From: CAZLYX01 sp964563885
GTDB taxonomy: Bacteria; Pseudomonadota; Gammaproteobacteria; Burkholderiales; Neisseriaceae
DNA length: 38,664 bases
Assembly (NCBI GenBank): GCA_964563885.1
Contig: CAZLYX010000015.1
Span: forward strand, 1 to 38,664
Direction: 5' to 3'
Below the pieces are notes generated by a model that was not told where the DNA came from, ran no database searches, and saw nothing but the letters and a program-made list of their open reading frames with translations. Made by a program: the position numbers and the translations under genes. Positions within the stretch are counted from its first letter, which is position 1. Every line of letters begins with the position of its first letter. Positions 1-6,467 of the stretch are shown piece by piece.

Positions 1-25
1 TAATGAGGCGGATTTTTTCGGTCAT
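1..25 (-). CDS. 5' end of a reverse-strand gene cut by the window edge
   Basis: Read on the reverse strand, an ATG at 25-23 is followed by an open frame (MTEKIRLI) running off the window edge. An AAGG motif lies about 7 bases upstream of the ATG, at good Shine-Dalgarno distance. Only eight codons are visible, so the product cannot be named. It would be divergent from dusC, sharing the roughly 200-bp region 26-228. Confidence 0.35.
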
Positions 26-228
26 TGTTTTACCTTTTTTTGGCACAGTTAATGATGGAATATAAACTCGTGTGAGTGTACCACAGCCTATGTTTATGCT
101 TAATAGTATGGTTAAGTTATTTCAGGCAACCTGCTCATTTAATTATATTGGTCAAAACAGCATAATAAATTGCCCCCGAAAGCGGTTACAATAGCAGCTT
201 AATTTTTTTTGGTATTAATCAGGATTAT
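26..228. promoter_or_regulatory. Divergent intergenic region upstream of dusC
   Basis: This AT-rich stretch separates a putative leftward gene from dusC and should hold promoters for both. A TACAAT motif at about 188-193, inside GCGGTTACAATAG, resembles a -10 box about 35 bases before the dusC start, but I see no good -35 partner. No DUS or hairpin stands out. Confidence 0.25.
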
Positions 229-1188
229 ATGCGGTTAATTTTGGCGCCGATGCAAGGCTTAGTAGATGATGTGATGCGCGATTTGCTCACCCGCATTGGC
301 GGTTTTGATGAATGCGTGAGCGAGTTTGTGCGCATTACCCACACGATACATTCGCGCAGCACATGGTTACGGCATGTGCCTGAGTTGGCGCATGCCAATC
401 AAACGTTTGCGGGTGTGCCCTGTACGGTGCAGCTATTGGGCAGCGATGCTGAAAATATGGCAATAAATGCGCTCGAAGCTGTGCGCATGGGCGCGGCTAA
501 AATTGATATTAATTTTGGTTGTCCTGCGCCTACAGTGAATAAGCATTTGGGTGGCGCTATATTATTGCGTGAGCCAGAGCGGGTGCATCAGATTGTGGAT
601 ACTGTGCGCCGCCATTTGCCAGAACATATTCCGTTAAGCGCCAAAATGCGGCTGGGTTTTGAAGATAAATCGTTGGCACTGGATAACGCAGCAGCGATTG
701 CGGCGGGCGGGGCTTGTGCGCTTACGGTGCATGCGCGCACTAAAGTAGAAGGTTATGAGCCGCCAGCGCATTGGATTTGGGTGCGAAAAATTCGTGATAG
801 TGTGTCTATCCCTGTGATTGCCAATGGTGATGTATTTTGCTTGGATGATTATCTTGGTATCAAAAACGAAAGTGGTTGTGAGCATGTTATGTTAGGACGT
901 GGCGCGGTGATGCGTCCAGATTTAGCGCGCCAAATTAAAGCTTATGAAGCGGGCGAGCATGTGCCTGATATGCTTTTTAGCGAAGTAATGGTTTGGATAA
1001 GATTGTTTTTTAATTTATGCCTACAAAAAGAAGCCAATAATAAATATCCTGTGGCGCGCTTAAAGCAATGGCTAGGCATGATGAAGCGGGTTTATCCGCA
1101 AGCTCAGCAATTATTTGATGCTATTCGCACGTTAAAAGAAGCAGAAGATGTGTATCTGGTATTACAACGCTTTGAAGTGCCAGATTAA
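229..1188 (+). CDS. dusC: tRNA-dihydrouridine(16) synthase DusC
   Basis: This is an FMN-dependent enzyme that reduces uridine to dihydrouridine in the tRNA D-loop, in the cytoplasm. The 319-residue length matches DusC. The N-terminus MRLILAPMQGLVDD is the Dus FMN-binding start (APMEG type). The catalytic motif NFGCPAPTVNKHLGG carries the proton-donor Cys at residue 98. Later motifs include AKMRLGF, LTVHART and IPVIANGDV, typical of the TIM barrel. The run SEFVRIT after the first motif favours DusC over DusA or DusB (family knowledge). It stands alone on the forward strand. Its last bases (1184-1188) lie in the 55-bp sequence repeated across the adjacent assembly gap. Confidence 0.93.
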   Translation: MRLILAPMQGLVDDVMRDLLTRIGGFDECVSEFVRITHTIHSRSTWLRHVPELAHANQTFAGVPCTVQLLGSDAENMAINALEAVRMGAAKIDINFGCPAPTVNKHLGGAILLREPERVHQIVDTVRRHLPEHIPLSAKMRLGFEDKSLALDNAAAIAAGGACALTVHARTKVEGYEPPAHWIWVRKIRDSVSIPVIANGDVFCLDDYLGIKNESGCEHVMLGRGAVMRPDLARQIKAYEAGEHVPDMLFSEVMVWIRLFFNLCLQKEANNKYPVARLKQWLGMMKRVYPQAQQLFDAIRTLKEAEDVYLVLQRFEVPD

Positions 1189-1238
1189 GACGTTGTGTTT
1201 TCAGGTAGCCTTTACGCTGTGCTAAAGCTTTTAAACGT
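1184..1238 (+). repeat. 55-bp gap-flanking duplicate, left copy
   Basis: This segment starts in the dusC stop region and is identical base for base to 1339-1393 on the other side of the N run. It includes one perfect DUS (1200-1211, TTCAGGTAGCCT). It is most simply one genomic segment present at the ends of two overlapping contigs. Confidence 0.9.
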
Positions 1239-1338
1239 NNNNNNNNNNNNNNNNNNNNNNNNNNNNNNNNNNNNNNNNNNNNNNNNNNNNNNNNNNNNNN
1301 NNNNNNNNNNNNNNNNNNNNNNNNNNNNNNNNNNNNNN
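1239..1338. other. Assembly gap, 100 N (probably spurious)
   Basis: Exactly 100 N separate two identical 55-bp flanks (1184-1238 and 1339-1393). The conventional gap size plus an exact odd-length overlap points to two contigs that overlap by an assembler k-mer and were scaffolded without being merged. Any open frame across it is an artefact. Confidence 0.9.
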
Positions 1339-1393
1339 ATTAAGACGTTGTGTTTTCAGGTAGCCTTTACGCTGTGCTAAAGCTTTTAAACGT
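1339..1393 (+). repeat. 55-bp gap-flanking duplicate, right copy
   Basis: This is an exact copy of 1184-1238, including a second apparent DUS at 1355-1366. If the contigs are merged, this copy disappears and dusC is followed directly by 1394. Confidence 0.9.
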
Positions 1394-1444
1394 TAGATGC
1401 TTATTATTATGAAAGTATTTAAGTTAAACGCTCTTACCAAAGCA

Positions 1445-1478
1445 AAGGCCACCTGAAACCCTTTATTCAGGTAGCCTT
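1445..1478. terminator. DUS inverted pair, possible dusC terminator
   Basis: AAGGCCACCTGAA (one mismatch to the DUS) at 1445-1457 faces a perfect TTCAGGTAGCCTT at 1466-1478 with an 8-base loop. Such pairs commonly act as Rho-independent terminators in Neisseriaceae. The T-run after the stem is short, so activity is uncertain. Confidence 0.6.
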
Positions 1479-1704
1479 ACTAAGTGATGTTACAAGCAGA
1501 TATGCTAGCATATGAATTGTATTGTTTACGGTTGCTTGTAGAGTAAATTTAATATTGGCATAATCGACTACTGGTATGCGGGTGTTTATGTATTAGGTAG
1601 TAATTAAATGCAAAATACCGTTATTTTTAGTCTCTATTAAAATCATTTATGGCAGTATATTACACTGATGTATCATTTAAGAATTCAATAATCGAAAGAG
1701 AATA
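1479..1704. promoter_or_regulatory. Upstream region of the NlpE/META lipoprotein gene
   Basis: The region holds a perfect 14-bp palindrome, ATATGCTAGCATAT (1500-1513), nested within the 8-bp inverted arms TACAAGCA (1491-1498) and TGCTTGTA (1533-1540). No clear sigma70 promoter was identified. A purine-rich AGAG sits about 7 bases before the ATG at 1705. Confidence 0.3.
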
Positions 1705-2469
1705 ATGAAAATCAAAACAATTTTTGCTTCATCGGTAATAGCAATTGCATTAGCATCTTGTAGTTTACTAAACACCAGCAACGATTCAGCTGCTCCTGAT
1801 ATGCACACATCAGAAAGTTCTTTAGATTGGGCTGGCACGTATTCTGGACAACTACTGTGTGCTACGTGTGCAAATGTGGAAACTGAATTGAAGTTAACAT
1901 CAGATAAAAAATATGTTTTAACTCAAACTCAAACAGACAAAACTGGCGAAGCAAAAGTAACTGAGGGCAAGTTTGCTTGGAAAGGCAACCACATTGTTTT
2001 AGACAATCTGCCTACAGGGTTTAACTCTAACTTGTTTAAAGTAGAAGAAGGAAAACTCAGAATGTTGGATAGAAAAGGCAATGTTGTGGCTGAAAATGAT
2101 AAAAACAGATCGCTATTAGGTAAAAATGGAAACCCAGAAATAGAAGATAAAAAATGGGCGTTGGTTGAGCTTTATGGCAAAAAAATTAAAGTAAATCCTG
2201 CAACTCATTACGTTGTGTTCCATTCAGAAGATGCTCGCATTGAGGCAAAGGCTGGCTGTAATCAGCTAACTTTTGGCTATAAAATTAAAAATGGTTTGGT
2301 ATTAGAAATTGAGCCTGGTATTTCTACACTGATGGCATGTGCAGATAAAACTGAAGACAAATTTAAAAATGCCATGATGGAAGCCGATAATCTATCGGTA
2401 AATGAGACAACTTTAACCGTCAACAAAGGCAGAATGGCACCTTTGGCTGTGTTTAAAATTGCTGAATAA
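1705..2469 (+). CDS. Lipoprotein with NlpE-like N-terminal and META (HslJ-like) C-terminal domains
   Basis: The protein has a signal peptide and a lipobox (ALASC, Cys at about 19), so it is predicted to be lipidated and exported. Residues about 42-135 resemble the N-terminal barrel of the copper-responsive envelope lipoprotein NlpE: WAGTYSGQLLCATCANVET contains the family's CxxC. Residues about 145-252 resemble a META/HslJ domain: KWALVELYGKKI, then AGCNQLTFGY, then a STLMAC motif. META domains occur in heat-shock and novobiocin-resistance proteins (HslJ). A role in envelope or metal stress sensing is inference. The gene is monocistronic, closed by a strong terminator at 2490-2526. Its lysine-rich, AT-rich composition stands out slightly from dusC and uraA. 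Confidence 0.85.
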   Translation: MKIKTIFASSVIAIALASCSLLNTSNDSAAPDMHTSESSLDWAGTYSGQLLCATCANVETELKLTSDKKYVLTQTQTDKTGEAKVTEGKFAWKGNHIVLDNLPTGFNSNLFKVEEGKLRMLDRKGNVVAENDKNRSLLGKNGNPEIEDKKWALVELYGKKIKVNPATHYVVFHSEDARIEAKAGCNQLTFGYKIKNGLVLEIEPGISTLMACADKTEDKFKNAMMEADNLSVNETTLTVNKGRMAPLAVFKIAE

Positions 2470-2489
2470 TATTTGAATGGTATTTTAAG

Positions 2490-2526
2490 AGTCGAAGAAA
2501 TGAATCATTATTTCTTCGACTTTTTT
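2490..2526 (+). terminator. Rho-independent terminator of the NlpE/META gene
   Basis: A perfect 12-bp stem (AGTCGAAGAAAT at 2490-2501 with its complement at 2510-2521) and 8-base loop is followed by six T. It contains no DUS, so it is an ordinary terminator. Confidence 0.9.
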
Positions 2527-2631
2527 GTTTGATAGCTGCTTATATATGCTTTTCATGCAATAAAGCACACATTATGACTAATTAATTGCAATGGTATTGG
2601 CTTAAGTTATGAGCATAGTAGGGCAAATATT

Positions 2632-2694
2632 AAAGGCTACCTGAAAGAAAAGCATCGTTAAATATAGCGATGTTTCTTTTCAGGTAGCCTTTTT
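2632..2694 (+). terminator. Long DUS hairpin between the lipoprotein and uraA
   Basis: AAAGGCTACCTGAAA at 2632-2646 pairs with its complement at 2678 onward, and an inner CATCG/CGATG helix extends the stem. The right arm ends in a T-run. It carries two perfect head-to-head DUS copies and probably serves as a second terminator and an uptake signal. Confidence 0.75.
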
Positions 2695-2722
2695 GATTTA
2701 CGTTAAAACTCAGTAGCAAATC

Positions 2723-2751
2723 TCACTTTACTTAACATTAGTGGTTATAAT
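2723..2751 (+). promoter_or_regulatory. Candidate sigma70 promoter for the uracil permease
   Basis: A perfect TATAAT (2746-2751) lies 17 bases downstream of a weak TCACTT -35 (2723-2728), and 29 bases before the uraA ATG. Confidence 0.45.
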
Positions 2752-2780
2752 TCGCCACGTTTAAACAATGGATAAATATC

Positions 2781-4013
2781 ATGCAACAACTTAAAACCGC
2801 TATTGCTGGTGCGCAGATATTATTTGTCGCCTTTGGTGCAATGGTATTGGTGCCTTTGCTTACTGGGTTAAATCCTGCGTTAGCCTTATTGGGTGCTGGT
2901 GTGGGTACGCTTTTATTTCAAGTGGCGACCAAGCGTAAAGTGCCCGTGTTTTTGGGCTCTTCGTTTGCCTTTATTGCGCCGATTATTTATTCAATCAGCG
3001 AATGGGGTTTGCCCTCAACCATGTTTGGTTTGTTTGCGGCAGGGTTGATGTATTTTGTGTTTGCGGGGTTAATTCAATGGCGCGGCTTAGCGGCTGTGCA
3101 TAAATTATTGCCGCCAGTGGTGATTGGACCGGTAATTATGGTGATTGGTTTATCGGTGGCAGCGGTGGCGAGCCAAATGGCGATGGGCAAAGCGGGCGAT
3201 ACACAAGCGCTGGATTACAGCCATTCGTTGATGTTGTCAGGGTTTACTTTTGCAGTGACCGTGGCAGTGACTGTATTTGGCAGCAAAATGATGAAACTGG
3301 TGCCGATTTTAATTGGCGTAGCCGCAGGTTATTTAGCAGCGCTGTTTAGCGGCATGGTTGATACCTCTGGTATTGCCGCGGCGCCTTGGTTTGCTGTGCC
3401 ATTTTTTGAAACCCCAAAAGTAAACTGGCATGCGGCTTTATTTATGTTGCCTGTGGCGATTGCTCCTGCTATTGAGCATATTGGCGGCGTGATGGCGATT
3501 GGTCAAGTAACAGGCAAAGACTATGCTAGCGACCCAGGTTTACATAAAACCTTAGCCGGCGATGGCTTGGGCGTGTGTGTAGCAGGTTTGATTGGTGGGC
3601 CACCCGTCACCACTTATGGCGAAGTAACGGGCGCGGTGATGATTACTAAAAATGGTAACCCTGTGATCATGACATGGGCAGCGGTTTTTGCTATTTTTAT
3701 GGCGTTTTTCGGCAAATTTAATGCTTTTTTAGCATCCATTCCATTGCCCGTAATGGGCGGAATTATGATTTTGTTGTTTGGTACAATTGCTTCGTTGGGC
3801 TTGAAAACACTGATTGATGCTAAAGTTGATTTGATGCAGCCTAAAAATCTGGTGATTGTTAGTGCAGTGTTAACCACTGGTGTAGGCGGTATGGTGATTA
3901 AATTTGGCGACATCAGTTTTGCTGGTGTTGGTTTATGCGCTATTTTGGCGATTGTACTCAATGCTTTGTTGCCCACACGCGATGAAGCTGTAGTGATGAA
4001 TGATGATATTTGA
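2781..4013 (+). CDS. uraA: Uracil permease, NCS2 (nucleobase:cation symporter 2) family
   Basis: This is an inner-membrane proton symporter for uracil, feeding pyrimidine salvage. The 410-residue protein is strongly hydrophobic with the roughly 14 segments of the NCS2 fold. It opens with a UraA-like segment (AGAQILFVAFGAMVLVPLLTG). Motifs FLGSSFAFIAP, PPVVIGPVIMVIGLS, AIAPAIEHIGG (the conserved Glu of transmembrane 8) and GGPPVTTYGEVTGA (transmembrane 10) match uracil-type carriers; xanthine carriers differ at these sites. A GGAT 7 bases before the ATG supports the start. pyrC lies 16 kb away and is not linked. An A/T hairpin and a DUS follow it. Confidence 0.93.
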   Translation: MQQLKTAIAGAQILFVAFGAMVLVPLLTGLNPALALLGAGVGTLLFQVATKRKVPVFLGSSFAFIAPIIYSISEWGLPSTMFGLFAAGLMYFVFAGLIQWRGLAAVHKLLPPVVIGPVIMVIGLSVAAVASQMAMGKAGDTQALDYSHSLMLSGFTFAVTVAVTVFGSKMMKLVPILIGVAAGYLAALFSGMVDTSGIAAAPWFAVPFFETPKVNWHAALFMLPVAIAPAIEHIGGVMAIGQVTGKDYASDPGLHKTLAGDGLGVCVAGLIGGPPVTTYGEVTGAVMITKNGNPVIMTWAAVFAIFMAFFGKFNAFLASIPLPVMGGIMILLFGTIASLGLKTLIDAKVDLMQPKNLVIVSAVLTTGVGGMVIKFGDISFAGVGLCAILAIVLNALLPTRDEAVVMNDDI

Positions 4014-4087
4014 TGGGTGATTCGGTGATGTTTTATTGAAAAATAGTGCTTAATACTAAAGCATTAAATAGATTGATACTGATTAGT

Positions 4088-4133
4088 CTGAAAAGAAATA
4101 AGCCCGCATAAACGTAGGCTTATTTCTTTTCAG
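4088..4133 (+). terminator. 17-bp perfect hairpin between convergent uraA and the deoxyribosyltransferase
   Basis: The left arm CTGAAAAGAAATAAGCC (4088-4104) is perfectly complementary to 4117-4133 with a 12-base loop. A perfect DUS (4129-4140) overlaps the right arm, and a truncated second DUS follows at 4143-4150. The structure includes the last codons of the reverse-strand gene ending at 4120. Confidence 0.75.
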
Positions 4134-4668
4134 GTAGCCTTTTCAGGTAGCGTAATGCTTGGGCAAAGTTTTCAAAAATAGGGTGCTCGTCGCCATACAT
4201 CATTAGATTGAACGGCAATGCAAAGTCTTCAACTTCAGTGTAGCGAAAACGACCATCGGTGGCAGGCTGGTTAAAATCAAAATGGCTGTATTTGGCAGTT
4301 TGCTCGGCGAGATTGTCGGTATAAGTGAGCACGGTTTTGCCCAGTGCGCGAGCAAAGCCACATTCGTAAGCAGTGCCGCTGTCGGGCTCTTCACTGCGAA
4401 ACGGAGACAAATTGGCAATTACTACATCGCAATTTTTGATCATATGCTCGTTGGCCAAGCGGATGGCAAGAGCGTTGCGCTGCTTAGCGGCGTGTTCAAT
4501 AGGCGCTTCTAAGTCGATTTCGTTGTCAATGGGAATCAGCAACTCTAATCTGCAAAGCTTGTCTGATAAGTGAACAGCTAATTTTTTCATGTTTGAAAAG
4601 GTGATAGCGCGGTCAGCTTGAGGTAAAAACACATCACCGCCTGCGCAGTAAACTTTTAGTATATTCAT
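4120..4668 (-). CDS. Nucleoside 2-deoxyribosyltransferase family protein
   Basis: The family cleaves or transfers 2'-deoxyribose between nucleobases in purine and pyrimidine salvage, in the cytosol. The 182-residue protein shows the family features: N-terminal YCAGGDVF, the D81-VVIANLSPFR substrate segment, and DSGTAYECGFA with the likely nucleophile Glu102. Distant members hydrolyse nucleoside phosphates instead (DNPH1/Rcl-type), so exact substrate is not assigned. The start has no strong Shine-Dalgarno site. The C-terminal residues YLKRLPEKK are encoded by two tandem uptake sequences, and the stop codon lies in the terminator stem, so the tail probably grew by DUS insertion. It faces uraA convergently and follows the M14 gene on the same strand. 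Confidence 0.85.
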   Translation of the reverse strand: MNILKVYCAGGDVFLPQADRAITFSNMKKLAVHLSDKLCRLELLIPIDNEIDLEAPIEHAAKQRNALAIRLANEHMIKNCDVVIANLSPFRSEEPDSGTAYECGFARALGKTVLTYTDNLAEQTAKYSHFDFNQPATDGRFRYTEVEDFALPFNLMMYGDEHPIFENFAQALRYLKRLPEKK

Positions 4669-4690
4669 GATTCTATTGGTATAAGTTTTT

Positions 4691-4724
4691 AAAAGGCTAC
4701 TTGAAAGCGTTCAGGTAGCCTTTT
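4691..4724. terminator. DUS inverted pair downstream of the M14 peptidase gene
   Basis: AAAAGGCTACTTGAA (one mismatch) at 4691-4705 pairs with a perfect TTCAGGTAGCCTTTT at 4710-4724 around a 4-base loop. A T-run occurs on either strand, so it can terminate the reverse-strand M14 gene ending at 4748. Confidence 0.7.
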
Positions 4725-4747
4725 AAGTTAAGCATTCTAAATAAGGA

Positions 4748-5875
4748 TTAACGTAAATCGGGTACAACATTTAATATCGCCGACAAGACGGCTTCGCCAA
4801 GTCGCAAAGAGCGTTGACCGTTCCAGCCAAAATCATCATCAGGAATATTATTGTTGTCTTTGAAAGGCATTTCTAAGGTGTAAGCTAAACATTGGAAAGT
4901 GTTGCCAATATAGGCTGTGGCCATATCTAGATTGGCTTGACCAGCAGCATCTTTAGGATAGCCTTGCTCATCTTGGAAGTCTGGACTGGCGGCTTCAAAG
5001 GCATTTTTAAAGCGGGTTTCTAGATCGGCTATGCGCGCACTATAAGTGGGCACGCCCTCAGTACCAGCTACAAAAATATAAGGGATTGATTCGTCGCCGT
5101 GGATATCGAGAAATAAATCCACGCCAATTTCATGCATTTTTTCGCGCACATAATACACTTCTGGGCTGGTTTCTAAGCTGGGTTGTTGCCATTCGCGATT
5201 TAAGTTGGCGCCAGCGGCGTTGGTGCGCAAATTGCCTAATACTGAGCCGTCGGGGTTCATATTGGGCACAATGTAAAAAGTGGCTTGGTCGAGCAGGGCG
5301 CGGGCGGTTGGGTCTTGCCAATCAAGTAGGCGGGCGAGCAGGCCTTCGATAAACCATTCGGCCATGGTTTCGCCAGGATGCTGGCGCGCGATAATCCAGA
5401 TTTTGGCATCACTGGCCGCTTGGTTGCCAATGGTGAGTAAATTAATATCACGATCTTGAATGGTGCTGCCTAAATCATCAATTTGGCACAAGCCGCTGCC
5501 TTGGGCGTTGCCAAGCAAATTTAAATGTTGCTCGTGTGAATACGGCTCAAAATAGGCGTAGTAAACGCTGTTTGATAAAGGTGTGTGCTCTATGGTTAAC
5601 ACGCCATTTTCATAACAAGTGGGTACGCGAAACCAATTGCTTCTATCATAAGATGCCACGGCTTGATAATCTTCCCAGCCATCTGCATAGGCCGCATCAG
5701 CTGCATTTTCAAAGTTCATCACGCAGTTTTGGTAAGCAGCACCTTGCAAGCGAAAGTAAAACCATTGTTTAAATTCAGAAGCATTGTCGGGGCGCAATTG
5801 CAAACGGATATTGGCAGGATCGTTGATGTCGATAACGGTAACTGATCCTGCGTCGAATTGGGTGCTGATTTTCAT
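4748..5875 (-). CDS. M14 family zinc carboxypeptidase, cytosolic carboxypeptidase (Nna1/AGBL)-like
   Basis: This is a metallo-carboxypeptidase of the CCP-like branch of M14; it has no signal peptide and is expected in the cytoplasm. An N-terminal beta-sandwich (about 1-120) carries the CCP hallmark FKQWFYFRLQG. The catalytic domain shows the zinc motif HPGE (His166, Glu169), NPDG, the substrate-binding NLNREW, the third zinc ligand in DIHGDE (His259), and the likely catalytic Glu in TLEMPF near 337. At 375 residues it is complete. Bacterial members are often annotated as M14 or murein peptide amidase-like; the natural substrate is unknown. A DUS hairpin closes it, and no operon partner is evident. 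Confidence 0.88.
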   Translation of the reverse strand: MKISTQFDAGSVTVIDINDPANIRLQLRPDNASEFKQWFYFRLQGAAYQNCVMNFENAADAAYADGWEDYQAVASYDRSNWFRVPTCYENGVLTIEHTPLSNSVYYAYFEPYSHEQHLNLLGNAQGSGLCQIDDLGSTIQDRDINLLTIGNQAASDAKIWIIARQHPGETMAEWFIEGLLARLLDWQDPTARALLDQATFYIVPNMNPDGSVLGNLRTNAAGANLNREWQQPSLETSPEVYYVREKMHEIGVDLFLDIHGDESIPYIFVAGTEGVPTYSARIADLETRFKNAFEAASPDFQDEQGYPKDAAGQANLDMATAYIGNTFQCLAYTLEMPFKDNNNIPDDDFGWNGQRSLRLGEAVLSAILNVVPDLR

Positions 5876-6076
5876 GATGGGAATACTTTTAAATAAGAAA
5901 CAAACGGTGCTTATTGTACTGGTTTTCGCGCTGAATTTGTCATCAATCGCTTTAAACTACTGAGGATTACTAACTAAAGAGTTTAATAACCATATTCAGA
6001 ATGATAAAATACGATTCTAGATTAAATTTAGTTTGATGATATTAAGCGGTTTATTGTTAATTAGAAAGATGAATTT

Positions 6077-6331
6077 ATGCCCATGACTTTAACATTGATG
6101 TTTCGCGAGTATTGTAGTTTGTGTCACAAAATGCGCGATGCCTTGCAGCCGTTTCAGGTAGCCTATGGTTTTGAATTAGAAGTCATCGATGTAGATGATG
6201 ATCCTATATTAGAAAACCTTTATAACGAATTAGTGCCCGTTTTATTACATGGCGAGCATGAGATTTGCCATTGGTTTTTAGATGATGCTGCTTTGCGTAG
6301 CTATCTTGAAGATTTACTTAGTAAAGCGTGA
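6077..6331 (+). CDS. Glutaredoxin-like (DUF836 family) small thiol protein
   Basis: The 84-residue protein has a thioredoxin-fold pattern: a beta strand, then REYCSLCHKM with a CxxC pair near residues 14-17, then EVIDVDDDP, and a VPVLL segment in the cis-proline position. It matches the small glutaredoxin family proteins often found beside lepA or other housekeeping genes. Redox function is expected but the partner is unknown. The start could be codon 1 or codon 3 (ATGCCCATG). A perfect DUS (6153-6164) is read in frame as FQVA within helix 1. It lies 136 bases upstream of lepA, separated by degenerate DUS copies, so co-transcription is uncertain. Confidence 0.8.
   Translation: MPMTLTLMFREYCSLCHKMRDALQPFQVAYGFELEVIDVDDDPILENLYNELVPVLLHGEHEICHWFLDDAALRSYLEDLLSKA
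6153..6164. repeat. Intragenic perfect DUS
   Basis: TTCAGGTAGCCT lies within the glutaredoxin-like gene and contributes codons for FQVA. Intragenic copies are a minority in this window. Confidence 0.9.
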
Positions 6332-6339
6332 AAAATGTT

Positions 6340-6430
6340 TTCAGGCAGCCTTTGTCTTTTTCAGTTAAAATGACTTGCTATTTACCTTATTATTATTCAG
6401 CCAGCCTCGTGTTTTTAAAGGCTATCTGAA
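6340..6430. repeat. Variant DUS pair upstream of lepA
   Basis: TTCAGGCAGCCT (6340-6351) equals the Simonsiella-type dialect (AGGCTGCCTGAA) in reverse. AGGCTATCTGAA (6419-6430) differs by one base from the local dialect. They face each other at long range, between the glutaredoxin-like gene and lepA. Confidence 0.7.
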
Positions 6431-6467
6431 ACCCCAATATTCTTCTATTTAAGATTAAACCGAATAC

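Noticed and set aside
1195..1380. Open frame running through the first N block
   Set aside because: The middle is unknown sequence and both ends are copies of the same 55-bp segment; it is an assembly artefact.
1184..1393. 55-bp direct repeats as a mobile-element target duplication
   Set aside because: The length, exact identity and 100-N filler, repeated identically at the second gap, fit contig overlap better than transposition.
3614..3976. 120-residue reverse-strand frame inside uraA
   Set aside because: It is a shadow of the permease reading frame, without a ribosome-binding site or domain.
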